NCBI GenBank assembly: GCA_012522935.1
Contig: JAAYJN010000046.1
Span: 1 to 45,446 of the forward strand
Source of the DNA: Candidatus Cloacimonadota bacterium
GTDB taxonomy: Bacteria > Cloacimonadota > Cloacimonadia > Cloacimonadales > Cloacimonadaceae
DNA length: 45,446 nucleotides
Direction: 5' to 3'
Shown: positions 18,701-25,891 of the stretch, one piece after another
Layout of the letters: the number at the start of each line of letters is the position of its first letter
How positions within the stretch are numbered: the stretch's first letter is position 1
Translations under genes and position numbers: made by a program
Notes under the pieces: model-generated
What the model was told of the DNA's origin: nothing
The model's input: only the letters and a program-made list of their open reading frames with translations
Databases searched by the model: none

Positions 18701-19081
18701 GTTGTATTGGTAATCATCAATATCTATGGTAAACCAATCTCCGCCGCTGCCCAAGTCTATATCATCAATCTCTGCCACCTTGGTTCCTTCATTCTGCCAG
18801 ATGGAGATATTATCCAAAATCGTTTCATTCAGCCAAATCTGGGTGCTGCCAATGGCGTTTGGATTTGCCCCCACATCATCCCTGAACCACTTTAGATGGG
18901 TGATGGTGCCGCCCGCTGGCACGCCGATCTCTGAAGCCAGATATAGATATTGAGAGATGGAGTGTGCATAGTAATCATTAAATGGGAAATTGGAGGTTTC
19001 CATGCCCGTGCCTATCACCACATCCGCCGCCACAGAGATAGCCACCCAGAGAGCCAATGCCAGGATGATAATCTTCTTCAT
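15725..19081 (-). CDS. Large secreted multidomain beta-module protein (paralogue 3)
   Basis: A 1118-residue exported protein of unknown function, the smallest of the three paralogues. The ATG at 19081 is chosen over an in-frame GTG nine bases upstream, because GGGAG sits 10 bases before the ATG but almost touches the GTG. Signal peptide residues 1-19; the mature chain begins DVVIGTGMET. Module order by eye: IGTG module (18-185); Fn3 (190-290); MAM-like (291-455); HYDIN-like (456-562); second IGTG module (562-731); CARDB-like (735-840); third, divergent copy (842-1025); and a C-terminal Fn3-like domain (1030-1105). The last residues, QGLGDREQGLR, are encoded by heptanucleotide repeat DNA rather than by conserved protein sequence, so the original stop was probably overrun by repeat insertion or expansion. 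No catalytic motif was seen. Confidence 0.92.
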   Translation of the reverse strand: MKKIIILALALWVAISVAADVVIGTGMETSNFPFNDYYAHSISQYLYLASEIGVPAGGTITHLKWFRDDVGANPNAIGSTQIWLNETILDNISIWQNEGTKVAEIDDIDLGSGGDWFTIDIDDYQYNGGHLLVTVRTQNAIVMAPHALWRCTLVNSGCKVQQGNSSTNNPPNTTNSNLRPNITLVGITDTRPPGACMIVSPRHGDQDVAIDAQLSWLPGSGMPTGYDIYFGESLPVEGDPAVSHSQQSTTSWSPGTLEYSSTYYWKIVPHNPYGSANFNSCPTWSFTTQEDPVQPLPYGQDFDSCTMLSTFNWDGDMLIMPAHGTDGSHALSASLWYNYYSSFATSPPLGPLQDESQIVFDYRYVDYYDYPQDATFLDVDDKLEIQVAFNGSQQFETIHTINRTNHIPSASFATCIIPLNGYAGEVVTIRFAAYCGWGDYYLDIDNFLVQEAPFNPVFYNSPNSLDFGTVHQDTPTGWQEVSVTNVGSGALILSPGDVSIIGSDAAMFDVDATKLPASLTSGQSVILPVRFTAMDEGDFSAILRIVFESVNHDIALSGSGLPIGTVVIGTGNSGQRQPFGHYWGYERSATIYPSSHIGLQGVLEAVAWKVLQPSSLPIPYKIYAGTTSANSFTPQTWDSLKATLTLVKEGSHTFSEAGWNTFGFDTSIAISGDNLILAVETDFGNSGSSPYAMFASTNGGSNIHQHWNQDHAPPEGNGNLNSQYPNVMLQFAQNVDLAITGFRGDSMGLANSPLSLAVTVTNTGATSISSYTVKLLNHDGNEVLEQLLVTDPLAPGQSAIHQIVWIPLIEGEYQVFSRVDLPINMDLQHNISELLAIKVFRETMDILHVGDPQSSSTHTAFPFNFSYKDFVAETIYLASEIQASAGNIQALVYINHFADGDAAEDFQIWMKNTDVANLSNGWLSAQGYTLVYEGPIYGAAGTNLVAIPITPFPYTGSNLGIRTRRVTAGARHQEKYWHTTIDENYPYRSRYYQTDTPGFDHSNPPLGTVANHIPNIAFLMDDAALITHIPPPTIQITKHNGKISLSWLPVPYAYSYRIYKSDNPHYFAEECDDIIYENSYQIKPQDGDAAAFYRVSAVMYRAGGILPQGLGDREQGLR
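15734..15760 (-). repeat. Heptanucleotide repeat inside the 3-prime end of a gene
   Basis: On the minus strand it reads GGGGTTA, GGGGACA, GGGAACA, GGGGC. It is translated as the last residues of paralogue 3. It resembles the arrays at 15431-15466 and 44919-44947. Confidence 0.55.
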
Positions 19082-19315
19082 TATATACACTCTCCCGGAT
19101 GATGGGTAGGGCGGCTGTTAAAGCCAATTATGGAAGACCCTGAAATAGACGCAGAGCCCCTGTCTTCATCCAATAGAAATCCCCTCGCCGTATATGAAAG
19201 TGTATCCAATATGGCGAGCGTCATATTGTGTTGCTCCATAATCCACGTTATCTTCACATTGGCAGAAAAGGCGTCGCGGCGAACCGTCGAATCCGTTCCA
19301 TCCTTGCCAAAGCGA

Positions 19316-19343
19316 AATATATCACAGCAATCAATCATGTCAA
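19316..19343 (-). promoter_or_regulatory. Sigma-70-like promoter for paralogue 3
   Basis: TTGACA (19338-19343), a 16-base spacer, then TATATT (19316-19321) on the minus strand. It would give a 5-prime leader of about 230 bases before the ATG at 19081. Confidence 0.5.
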
Positions 19344-19668
19344 GATGAATTAGTGGACAGTGGCTCTCGGGCTGTGGAAATTTATAAACAACGCTTGTTT
19401 AATCTCTTTGGATAATTTCTCAAATTGCACAAATGCTCACCCTTGGCAAACAACTCTGCCGCATCATCTTTGTCGATCCAGCCCGCATCACAGACACTCC
19501 ATCTACTGTGTTTTAGGCTGATGAAATAATTCAACTTGACTGTTTTCTGCTTATGTAAGAAAAGGTATCATCAATGTATATATCAATCTGCCGCGTTGCG
19601 ATGCTGTTATAAATGGCAACATCGTCCCCTCGGCATCTCTGCTCTGGCATCTACTAAAGATCCGGAGC

Positions 19669-19683
19669 CTGTATAATATACAG
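19669..19683. promoter_or_regulatory. LexA-like palindrome overlapping a -10 candidate
   Basis: CTGTATAATATACAG is a perfect 7-bp inverted repeat around a single central A. It is one base shorter than the E. coli LexA consensus core (CTG-N10-CAG) and contains TATAAT at 19672-19677. It lies 65 bases upstream of the endonuclease ATG. No matching -35 box was found at normal spacing. Confidence 0.4.
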
Positions 19684-19748
19684 TGTTGTTTGGATTGCCG
19701 CCTGAGTGCTGCCAACATCACGTAACGTAATTTAAATATGGAGATTAG

Positions 19749-22700
19749 ATGAAAAAGCGCATGCTCATCATGGGAAGCATACTGCTGTTGGTAAGCTTTG
19801 TGTTTGCCGATTATATAGTTGATTTTGAAGGCGCTGGCGAGACGAAAACCGGATATGCCAGCGGCAACGTCACCCTCAGCGGCTTGTCTTGGAATCTGAC
19901 GGAAGTCCTGATAGGACCCGTGGGCGCAACCGATGCCGATTGGTACAACGGAACCCGTGCCGCCCGCTTCAGAGGCTATGGCACTTCCGCCATCACGATG
20001 AATGAAGACAAGCAAAACGGAATCGGCACCATCAGCTTCCTTTACCGCAGATATGGCAGTGAAGGCCAGGTGGATTGGAAGGTGGAATACAGCACGGATA
20101 ACGGCGTCAATTGGATTCAGGCGGGTGATGACTTTACCGCTTCCGAAGTGGTGCAGACTTTTTCCCATACCGTAAACGTGACCGGCGGTGCCCGCATCCG
20201 CATCAAGCGCGCCACGGAATCTGGAACCACCAATAAACGCCTTAATATAGACGATATCACCCTCACGGATTACACCCCCAACGTTCCCTTGCTCAGCTTC
20301 AATCCGGGCAGCCTCTCCGGCTTTGGCTATGAGCAGGGCTCCGGACCCTCAGCCGCGCAGAGTTACACCGTTACTGGCACCGATCTCAATCCCTCTAACG
20401 GCAATATCACTGTGATGGCATCCTCTGCTTATGAATACTCCACCACTGGCAGCAGCTTCAGCTCCTCATTACAGCTTCCCTACACAGGCGGACAGCTCAT
20501 CAAAACAGTTTACATCCGCCTCAAGGCGGGCTTGGCTGTGGGGGAATATAACGAAAACATCTCTCATCAGGGAGGAGGCACCACAGCACAGTTTGGCGTC
20601 AGCGGCAGTGTGAGCTCCTTCCTCATCAATTTTGACGGTAGCTTCACGGAGGACTTTGCCACTTTTGTCAGCGCAGAAACCCTGCCTTCGGGCTGGACAC
20701 TGGACAAGACATACACTTATGGAGGGGATTTTGGCTATGGAACTGCTGGCGGATTGAGGGGCAACGGAGTGTTGGGCATGCAGCTTACCGCCTCTGGTGT
20801 CAACAGCAGTCTGACCGCCATCCTCACCCTTAAAAACAACACTGGTGACACCATCACCTCGCTGAACATCTCTTATGATGGCAAGGTGGAAAGAAACAAC
20901 CAAACAGGTGCCCCCAAGTGGGAGGTGAGGCTGGATGGCGCTGTAATCCCGGAGCTGGAATATGATACAGCCGAGGCGATCAACAAGACCCTGACCGCCA
21001 CGGTGGGCGCCCTGAATATTGCCCCGGGTGACTTCTTTGCGCTTTCCTGGTTCACCACCAGCGCCGGCACCTCTGGCACTCGAAAGCAGATAGGCTTTAC
21101 CAATCTGGATATCAATACCAGTATTGCCAATGATCCGCAGATACACACCAACGCCTCTCTCAGCCCCATCTCCACCACGCTGGGGCAGCCCTCCGCCAGC
21201 CAAAACTATCAACTGAGCGGGCACTATTTGAGCGCAAATATCCAAGTGACAGCCCCCAGCGGCTTCGAGCTCTCCACCGATGATGAGGACTTTTACCCCA
21301 GCCTCAGCCTCAGCCCCACCTTCAGTGGTGATATCTGGGTGAGGATGCACGGTGACAATGGCGGCACCTATGGTGGCAACATCGTCCACACCAGCCCCGG
21401 CGCCACCACCCAAAACGTGGAGGTATATGGCAGCGTCTCCTCTGGAGGTGGCTATGCCATTGACCTGTTCTTCTCCGAATATATAGAAGGCAGCAGCTAC
21501 AACAAAGCCCTGGAGATCTTCAACGGCACCGGCCAAACGGTGGACCTCTCGGATTACAAGGTTATCCTCTTCACAAACGGCTCGCCCACACCCAGCCAAA
21601 CTCTTGCCCTCAGCGGCTTTTTGGCACATCAGGAAGTATATGTATTGGCGCATGGCTCTTCCAATCAGGCTATCTTGGCAGTGGCGGATATCACCAACAA
21701 TAGCGTTTGCAACTTCAGCGGTGACGATGCCCTTGCCCTGCAAAAGGTTTCCACGGGAGACTATGTGGATATCTTCGGCGTGATTGGAGACGATCCGGGC
21801 ACTGCCTGGACTGCCGCCGGAGGCTATAGCACCTTGGATAAAACCTTGGTGCGCAAGCCGGAGGTGAGCGGTGGCGTCACGGTGAATCCCACAGGAACCG
21901 GAGTGACAGCTTTCACCACGCTGGCTACGGAGTGGAACCTCTATGACAGGGATTATTCTGACGACCTCGGCAGCCACACCTTTGCCGGAGGCTCCGAGGA
22001 GGTGCAAGCGCCCACCGTGCAGGCATCCGGCATCATCGCCTATCCGGCAAATGACATGATGAGCCTGGAATGGACGCCCGGCAACGGCGCCCGCAGGATT
22101 GTGAAGAGCAATACCAGCAATAGCTTCACCGCTCCTGCTGATGGCAGCGATCCCATCGCCAATCCCGTCTATAATGGCAGCGGCGAGCAGGTGATCTTCA
22201 AGGGCAGCACCCAGATTATTGAGGATTCACCCTATAACGGCTGTCTGGTGAGCGGCCTCCAGCCCGATACCGCCTATTGGTTCAGGATTTACGAATTCAA
22301 CGGCTCTGGAACGCAGACCAAATACCTCAGCTCCACCGCCATGGATAACCCCCTCTCAGCCACCACCACCGATACCAGCCAATTAGGCTATTATGACGGC
22401 ATCTATGGCTATGGCACTACCCTCAAAAGCAATCTGCACACCCTCCTGCGCACCACCCACAGCACTTGGTTTTCCTACATTGCATTGTGGAACCAACTGG
22501 CTTATACAGATCAAGACCCGGATAACCCCAACAATATCATCGAAATCTACACCGGCTGGAGCGTTCCCATCAGCCATCAAGGCGGGGGAACCACCCAGTG
22601 GAACCGTGAACACACCTGGAGCAAGAGCCATGGCGGCTTTGGCGATACGGCACCTGCCGGTACAGACCTCCATCACATGCGCCCCTGCGATGCCACGGTC

Positions 22701-23915
22701 AATTCCTCCAAAGGCAACCGTGATTTTGATATCGGCTCCACTCCTCATAACGATGCCTCGCCTTACCCGGGATATAGTGGTGTTACGGGCTGTTACACCG
22801 ATTCCAATATCTGGGAACCCAGAGACGAGGACAAGGGGGATGTGGCGCGCATGATGATGTATATGGCTGTGCGCTATGAGGGAACGGACACCAGCTATGA
22901 TCTGGAATTGGTGGATTATATCAATAGCTCGCCCAGCCATCAGCCTTATTATGGCAAGCTCTCCACCCTCCTTCAGTGGCATATCCAAGACCCGCCAGAC
23001 TCCCGGGAAAGGCAGCGCAACGAACGAATCTTCGAGCGTCAGGGCAATCGCAATCCCTTTATCGATGTGCCCCTCTTTGCCCACCAGCTCTGGAGCCCCG
23101 TGCCCACCCATGCCTCTTCGCTCTCCCAAACCGGCTTTACGGCAAATTGGAGCACGCCGCTCAGCGCCACCAAATACTACCTGCAGGTGGTCACCGATAC
23201 CCTTACTGTTATCCCCATCAGCGGTTATAACGATTATGACGCGGGCCTCTCCAATGCCAAAGCCATCAGCGGACTCTCCTCTGGCAACACCTATTATTAC
23301 AGGCTGCGCTCCTATTTCGTGAGCGGCTACAGCATGTATTCCCCTTGGCTGACGGTCAATCTGCCCACCCCTAACGGCACAGCCACCCTCACCGCCCTTG
23401 GCTCCGTCTATGAATACGATTTGGATGGCTTGCAAGTCAATATCACCCTGCAAGGCGCCAGCTTTACCTCCTCCAGCCTCAACCCCTCCCATTTCACCCT
23501 GCAAAATGCACCTGCCGGGCTCACCATCGCTAACGTCACCTATCAAAATATATCTACTGCCACCCTCACCCTCAGCTTTGACGGCAGCGATTTTGATGAC
23601 AACTACCATATCACCATCCTCATTTCCCCGGCTGTGCTCAGCCAGACCACCGCCATCCAAAGCTCATCCCTCCAGCTCATCGCCTATATCGAAACCCCGC
23701 TCACCATCGAATTTGTATCGGATCAGATCACCTTGAATATCAGTGAGGTGCAAGATGCCGATTCCTATATCATCTTTTCCAGCGTCGATCCCTATGCAGG
23801 CTACATTCCCTATACTGCCATGGGATATTTTGATGCCCAAGACCCCAAACGCTGGATCCAATCCGCTGCCACTCAAAGTTGTCAGTTCTACAAGGCAGCA
23901 GCCATCAAGAATTGA
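19749..23915 (+). CDS. Secreted endonuclease I with lamin-tail and Ig-like modules
   Basis: A 1388-residue exported nuclease, likely degrading extracellular DNA. The start has GGAG 5 bases upstream. Signal peptide residues 1-20. By eye: an N-terminal MAM-like region (about 21-178); Ig-like domains (180-290 and 470-570) on either side of a second beta-sandwich; a lamin-tail domain (575-720); an Fn3-like region (750-870); an endonuclease I domain of the His-metal-finger type (about 880-1110); Fn3 and Ig-like domains; and a C-terminal Fn3-like domain (1315-1388). The nuclease core shows WNREHTWSKSHG (951-962), with H955 the likely general base and E954 a metal ligand. DLHHMRP (973-979) and NSSKGNRDF (about 985-993) follow. 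Plain endonuclease I enzymes are a few hundred residues, so this is a heavily decorated version. The kinase gene follows after 8 bases. Confidence 0.9.
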   Translation: MKKRMLIMGSILLLVSFVFADYIVDFEGAGETKTGYASGNVTLSGLSWNLTEVLIGPVGATDADWYNGTRAARFRGYGTSAITMNEDKQNGIGTISFLYRRYGSEGQVDWKVEYSTDNGVNWIQAGDDFTASEVVQTFSHTVNVTGGARIRIKRATESGTTNKRLNIDDITLTDYTPNVPLLSFNPGSLSGFGYEQGSGPSAAQSYTVTGTDLNPSNGNITVMASSAYEYSTTGSSFSSSLQLPYTGGQLIKTVYIRLKAGLAVGEYNENISHQGGGTTAQFGVSGSVSSFLINFDGSFTEDFATFVSAETLPSGWTLDKTYTYGGDFGYGTAGGLRGNGVLGMQLTASGVNSSLTAILTLKNNTGDTITSLNISYDGKVERNNQTGAPKWEVRLDGAVIPELEYDTAEAINKTLTATVGALNIAPGDFFALSWFTTSAGTSGTRKQIGFTNLDINTSIANDPQIHTNASLSPISTTLGQPSASQNYQLSGHYLSANIQVTAPSGFELSTDDEDFYPSLSLSPTFSGDIWVRMHGDNGGTYGGNIVHTSPGATTQNVEVYGSVSSGGGYAIDLFFSEYIEGSSYNKALEIFNGTGQTVDLSDYKVILFTNGSPTPSQTLALSGFLAHQEVYVLAHGSSNQAILAVADITNNSVCNFSGDDALALQKVSTGDYVDIFGVIGDDPGTAWTAAGGYSTLDKTLVRKPEVSGGVTVNPTGTGVTAFTTLATEWNLYDRDYSDDLGSHTFAGGSEEVQAPTVQASGIIAYPANDMMSLEWTPGNGARRIVKSNTSNSFTAPADGSDPIANPVYNGSGEQVIFKGSTQIIEDSPYNGCLVSGLQPDTAYWFRIYEFNGSGTQTKYLSSTAMDNPLSATTTDTSQLGYYDGIYGYGTTLKSNLHTLLRTTHSTWFSYIALWNQLAYTDQDPDNPNNIIEIYTGWSVPISHQGGGTTQWNREHTWSKSHGGFGDTAPAGTDLHHMRPCDATVNSSKGNRDFDIGSTPHNDASPYPGYSGVTGCYTDSNIWEPRDEDKGDVARMMMYMAVRYEGTDTSYDLELVDYINSSPSHQPYYGKLSTLLQWHIQDPPDSRERQRNERIFERQGNRNPFIDVPLFAHQLWSPVPTHASSLSQTGFTANWSTPLSATKYYLQVVTDTLTVIPISGYNDYDAGLSNAKAISGLSSGNTYYYRLRSYFVSGYSMYSPWLTVNLPTPNGTATLTALGSVYEYDLDGLQVNITLQGASFTSSSLNPSHFTLQNAPAGLTIANVTYQNISTATLTLSFDGSDFDDNYHITILISPAVLSQTTAIQSSSLQLIAYIETPLTIEFVSDQITLNISEVQDADSYIIFSSVDPYAGYIPYTAMGYFDAQDPKRWIQSAATQSCQFYKAAAIKN

Positions 23916-23923
23916 GGTGACCC

Positions 23924-25099
23924 ATGCCACCCAAACAAAAAAATGACCACCTCCCCTTCCAAAAGGATGGGGTTCAGGATTATAACATACTACTTCCGGA
24001 TATCATGCACAACCTCCTACACGATTTTCCCGGCATCGCCTACCGTTGTAAAATAGACGCCAAGTGGACGATGCTCTTTATCTCGCAAAATTGTCCCCAG
24101 CTCACCGGCTATGTGCCCGAAGAATTGCTTTACAACAGCACCCTCAGCTTTGAAGACCTGATTTATGACGATGACAGAAGCTACGTGAGAAACACCATCA
24201 ACAGAGCGGTAAAAACCAACAAAAGCTTCCAGCTTATCTATCGCATCAAACACAAGGATGAAAACTTGCGCTGGGTGTGGGAACAAGGACGCGCCATCTA
24301 TTGCGACAAGGGCAACCCCCTCTATCTGGATGGCTTTATCCAAGACGTCACCCGCAACAGGGAGCTGGAAGACCAGTTGGCGGAAAGCGCACACTCCCTC
24401 AAAAAACTCAACCAAATGAAAGACCGCTTCTTCACCGCCATCGTGCGCGATCTGCAAGACCCCGTTTATTCCTTCATCTCCCTCAGCAGCTTCTTGCAGG
24501 AAAATCTGGACAAGCTGAGCCGGGACGAGCTCTTGGAGTGCGTGGTACAAATGAGCAAATCTGCCAGCGGGATGGACCTGCTGTTGGAAAACCTCTTGAA
24601 CTGGGCAAAGGCAAACACGGGCAGGATCATCATGCAAAAAAGCCGCTTTGGCTTGAAATCCATAATCGAAGAATGCAGCAAAGATTTTGATGCCCAAGTC
24701 CAGCTCAAACAGCTACAAATCAATATTGAAGTGCCAGATCAGTATAAAATAAACACCGATAGACAGCTCTTTGGCACCATCATGCGTAATCTCATCTCCA
24801 ATGCCATCAAGTATTCCAAATCCGAACAAAGCATCACCATCTCTGCTTTCCTGCAGGATGAGCTCATCATCGTTGTGGAGGATAATGGCGTGGGCATCCC
24901 CCGGGCCGAACTAAAAACCCTCTTTGATATGGACCGCAATTATCGCACTCACGGTACGCTGAACGAAGCTGGCACGGGGATTGGACTCCTCTTGGTAAAA
25001 GAATTGATGAATGCCATCAAAGGCACTGTGGAAGTGGAAAGCCGCCTCAATCGCGGCACAAAGATCACCCTGAGGTTAAATCAGAAGATGCTGGAATAA
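23924..25099 (+). CDS. PAS-domain sensor kinase with degenerate phosphoacceptor
   Basis: A 391-residue cytoplasmic signalling protein with no membrane segment. A PAS fold covers about 27-150, a short coiled linker 150-168, a HisKA-like dimerisation helix 165-230 and an ATPase domain 260-391. The ATP site looks intact: RNLISNAIKYS (N-box around 289-293), DNGVGIP (320-326), GTGIGLLL (350-357). Where relatives have F-x-x-x-x-x-H-D-L-x-x-P this protein has FFTAIVRDLQDP, so the phosphoacceptor position is R175 (codon CGC; one base from CAC). It may therefore be unable to autophosphorylate and act as a pseudokinase or ligand-controlled partner. Its GAGGTGA ribosome site overlaps the endonuclease stop codon, so the two are very likely translated from one message. 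No response regulator is nearby. Confidence 0.85.
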   Translation: MPPKQKNDHLPFQKDGVQDYNILLPDIMHNLLHDFPGIAYRCKIDAKWTMLFISQNCPQLTGYVPEELLYNSTLSFEDLIYDDDRSYVRNTINRAVKTNKSFQLIYRIKHKDENLRWVWEQGRAIYCDKGNPLYLDGFIQDVTRNRELEDQLAESAHSLKKLNQMKDRFFTAIVRDLQDPVYSFISLSSFLQENLDKLSRDELLECVVQMSKSASGMDLLLENLLNWAKANTGRIIMQKSRFGLKSIIEECSKDFDAQVQLKQLQINIEVPDQYKINTDRQLFGTIMRNLISNAIKYSKSEQSITISAFLQDELIIVVEDNGVGIPRAELKTLFDMDRNYRTHGTLNEAGTGIGLLLVKELMNAIKGTVEVESRLNRGTKITLRLNQKMLE

Positions 25100-25142
25100 C
25101 CGACGCGTTCACACACCGCCATCCAGATGCATCCCGGCTTGC

Positions 25143-25883
25143 TTAGATTTCCTGGGCGTCCTGCCCGTATATTTCCTTAAAGCGCACTCCGTCTATACCC
25201 TGCGGATCGCCGTCATAAACCACTTGCCCATCCTTCAGCGCCAATACCCTGGTTCCATAACGCCGGGCAAGGGATAGAAAGTGCAAACTGCAGATCACCG
25301 TGATCCCCTCCCTATTGATCTCACCCAGATATTGCATGATGGAATCCGCCGTGGCAGGATCCAAGCTGGCTACCGGCTCATCAGCCAATACTATGCGGGG
25401 ATTTTGCATCAAAGCACGGGCTATCCCCACCCTTTGCTGCTGACCCCCCGAGAGGTGCTTCACCTGTTTATCCGCCTTCTCTTCCAGCCCCATCCGCTTC
25501 AGATTCTGATGTGCCAATTCCATGTCTTGTGCGCTAAACTTTTCCCAAAAACTGTGGTATCCCAGCCTGCCGGTCAGCACATTGGTCAGCACACTCAGGT
25601 TTTTGATCAGGTTAAATTGCTGAAATACCATCCCAATCTTGCTGCGATAGTGTCTCAGGTCTGCACCGCGCAGCTCTTTGATTGCCTGCCCTTCAAACAA
25701 GATCTCCCCGCTGCTGGGCTCTATCAGACGGTTGATACAACGCAAAAGAGTGGATTTGCCGCTGCCGGATAACCCCAAGAGCACCACAAAATCACCCTCT
25801 TCCACATTCAGGCTCACCCCGTCGATGGCGTTCAATTTGCCATCATAGCTCTTTACCAAATCCTTGATTACCAGTTGCGGCAC
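25143..25883 (-). CDS. phnC: Phosphonate/phosphate-type ABC transporter ATP-binding protein
   Basis: A 246-residue ATPase that would power import of phosphonate, phosphite or phosphate across the inner membrane. Walker A GLSGSGKST (37-45), Q-loop at about Q88-Q89 (GMVFQQFN), signature LSGGQQQR (144-151), Walker B IVLADEP (164-170) and switch histidine around H201 are all present. The length is usual for PhnC. The start is GTG; no in-frame ATG fits, and AGGGG lies just upstream. It follows the binding-protein gene by 8 bases. No PhnE permease gene is present in the window, so the transporter is incomplete as seen here. The gene converges on the kinase gene with a 43-base gap that shows no clear terminator. 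Substrate is inferred from family and partner only. Confidence 0.85.
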   Translation of the reverse strand: MPQLVIKDLVKSYDGKLNAIDGVSLNVEEGDFVVLLGLSGSGKSTLLRCINRLIEPSSGEILFEGQAIKELRGADLRHYRSKIGMVFQQFNLIKNLSVLTNVLTGRLGYHSFWEKFSAQDMELAHQNLKRMGLEEKADKQVKHLSGGQQQRVGIARALMQNPRIVLADEPVASLDPATADSIMQYLGEINREGITVICSLHFLSLARRYGTRVLALKDGQVVYDGDPQGIDGVRFKEIYGQDAQEI

Positions 25884-25891
25884 ATGCCCCT

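Larger units (their letters stand above)
19082..19748. other. Divergent intergenic region
   Basis: A 667 bp gap between paralogue 3 (leftward) and the endonuclease gene (rightward). It holds a good promoter for paralogue 3 (19316-19343) and a palindrome near the endonuclease start (19669-19683). A TTGACT occurs at about 19533. It lacks the conserved hairpins found upstream of paralogues 1 and 2 and lacks the dispersed repeats seen in other gaps. An 85-codon minus-strand frame ending in TAATG overlap with paralogue 3 was judged unlikely to be a gene. Confidence 0.5.

Noticed and set aside
19081-19338. Small 85-codon minus-strand frame ending in a one-base TAATG overlap with paralogue 3
   Set aside because: No ribosome site before its ATG, no recognisable composition or domain, and its start coincides with the TTGACA of a good promoter, so the ATG would not be on the transcript.
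19551-20168. 205-codon minus-strand frame across the endonuclease start
   Set aside because: Two thirds lie antisense to the signal peptide and first module of a certain gene; no start signal or domain.
20469-22007. Open frame of 512 codons on the minus strand, opposite the endonuclease gene
   Set aside because: Antisense shadow with no domain or start signal. Its length reflects codon bias of the true gene.
22383-23660. Open frame of 425 codons on the minus strand over the nuclease domain
   Set aside because: Antisense to the catalytic motifs of endonuclease I; no recognisable protein features.
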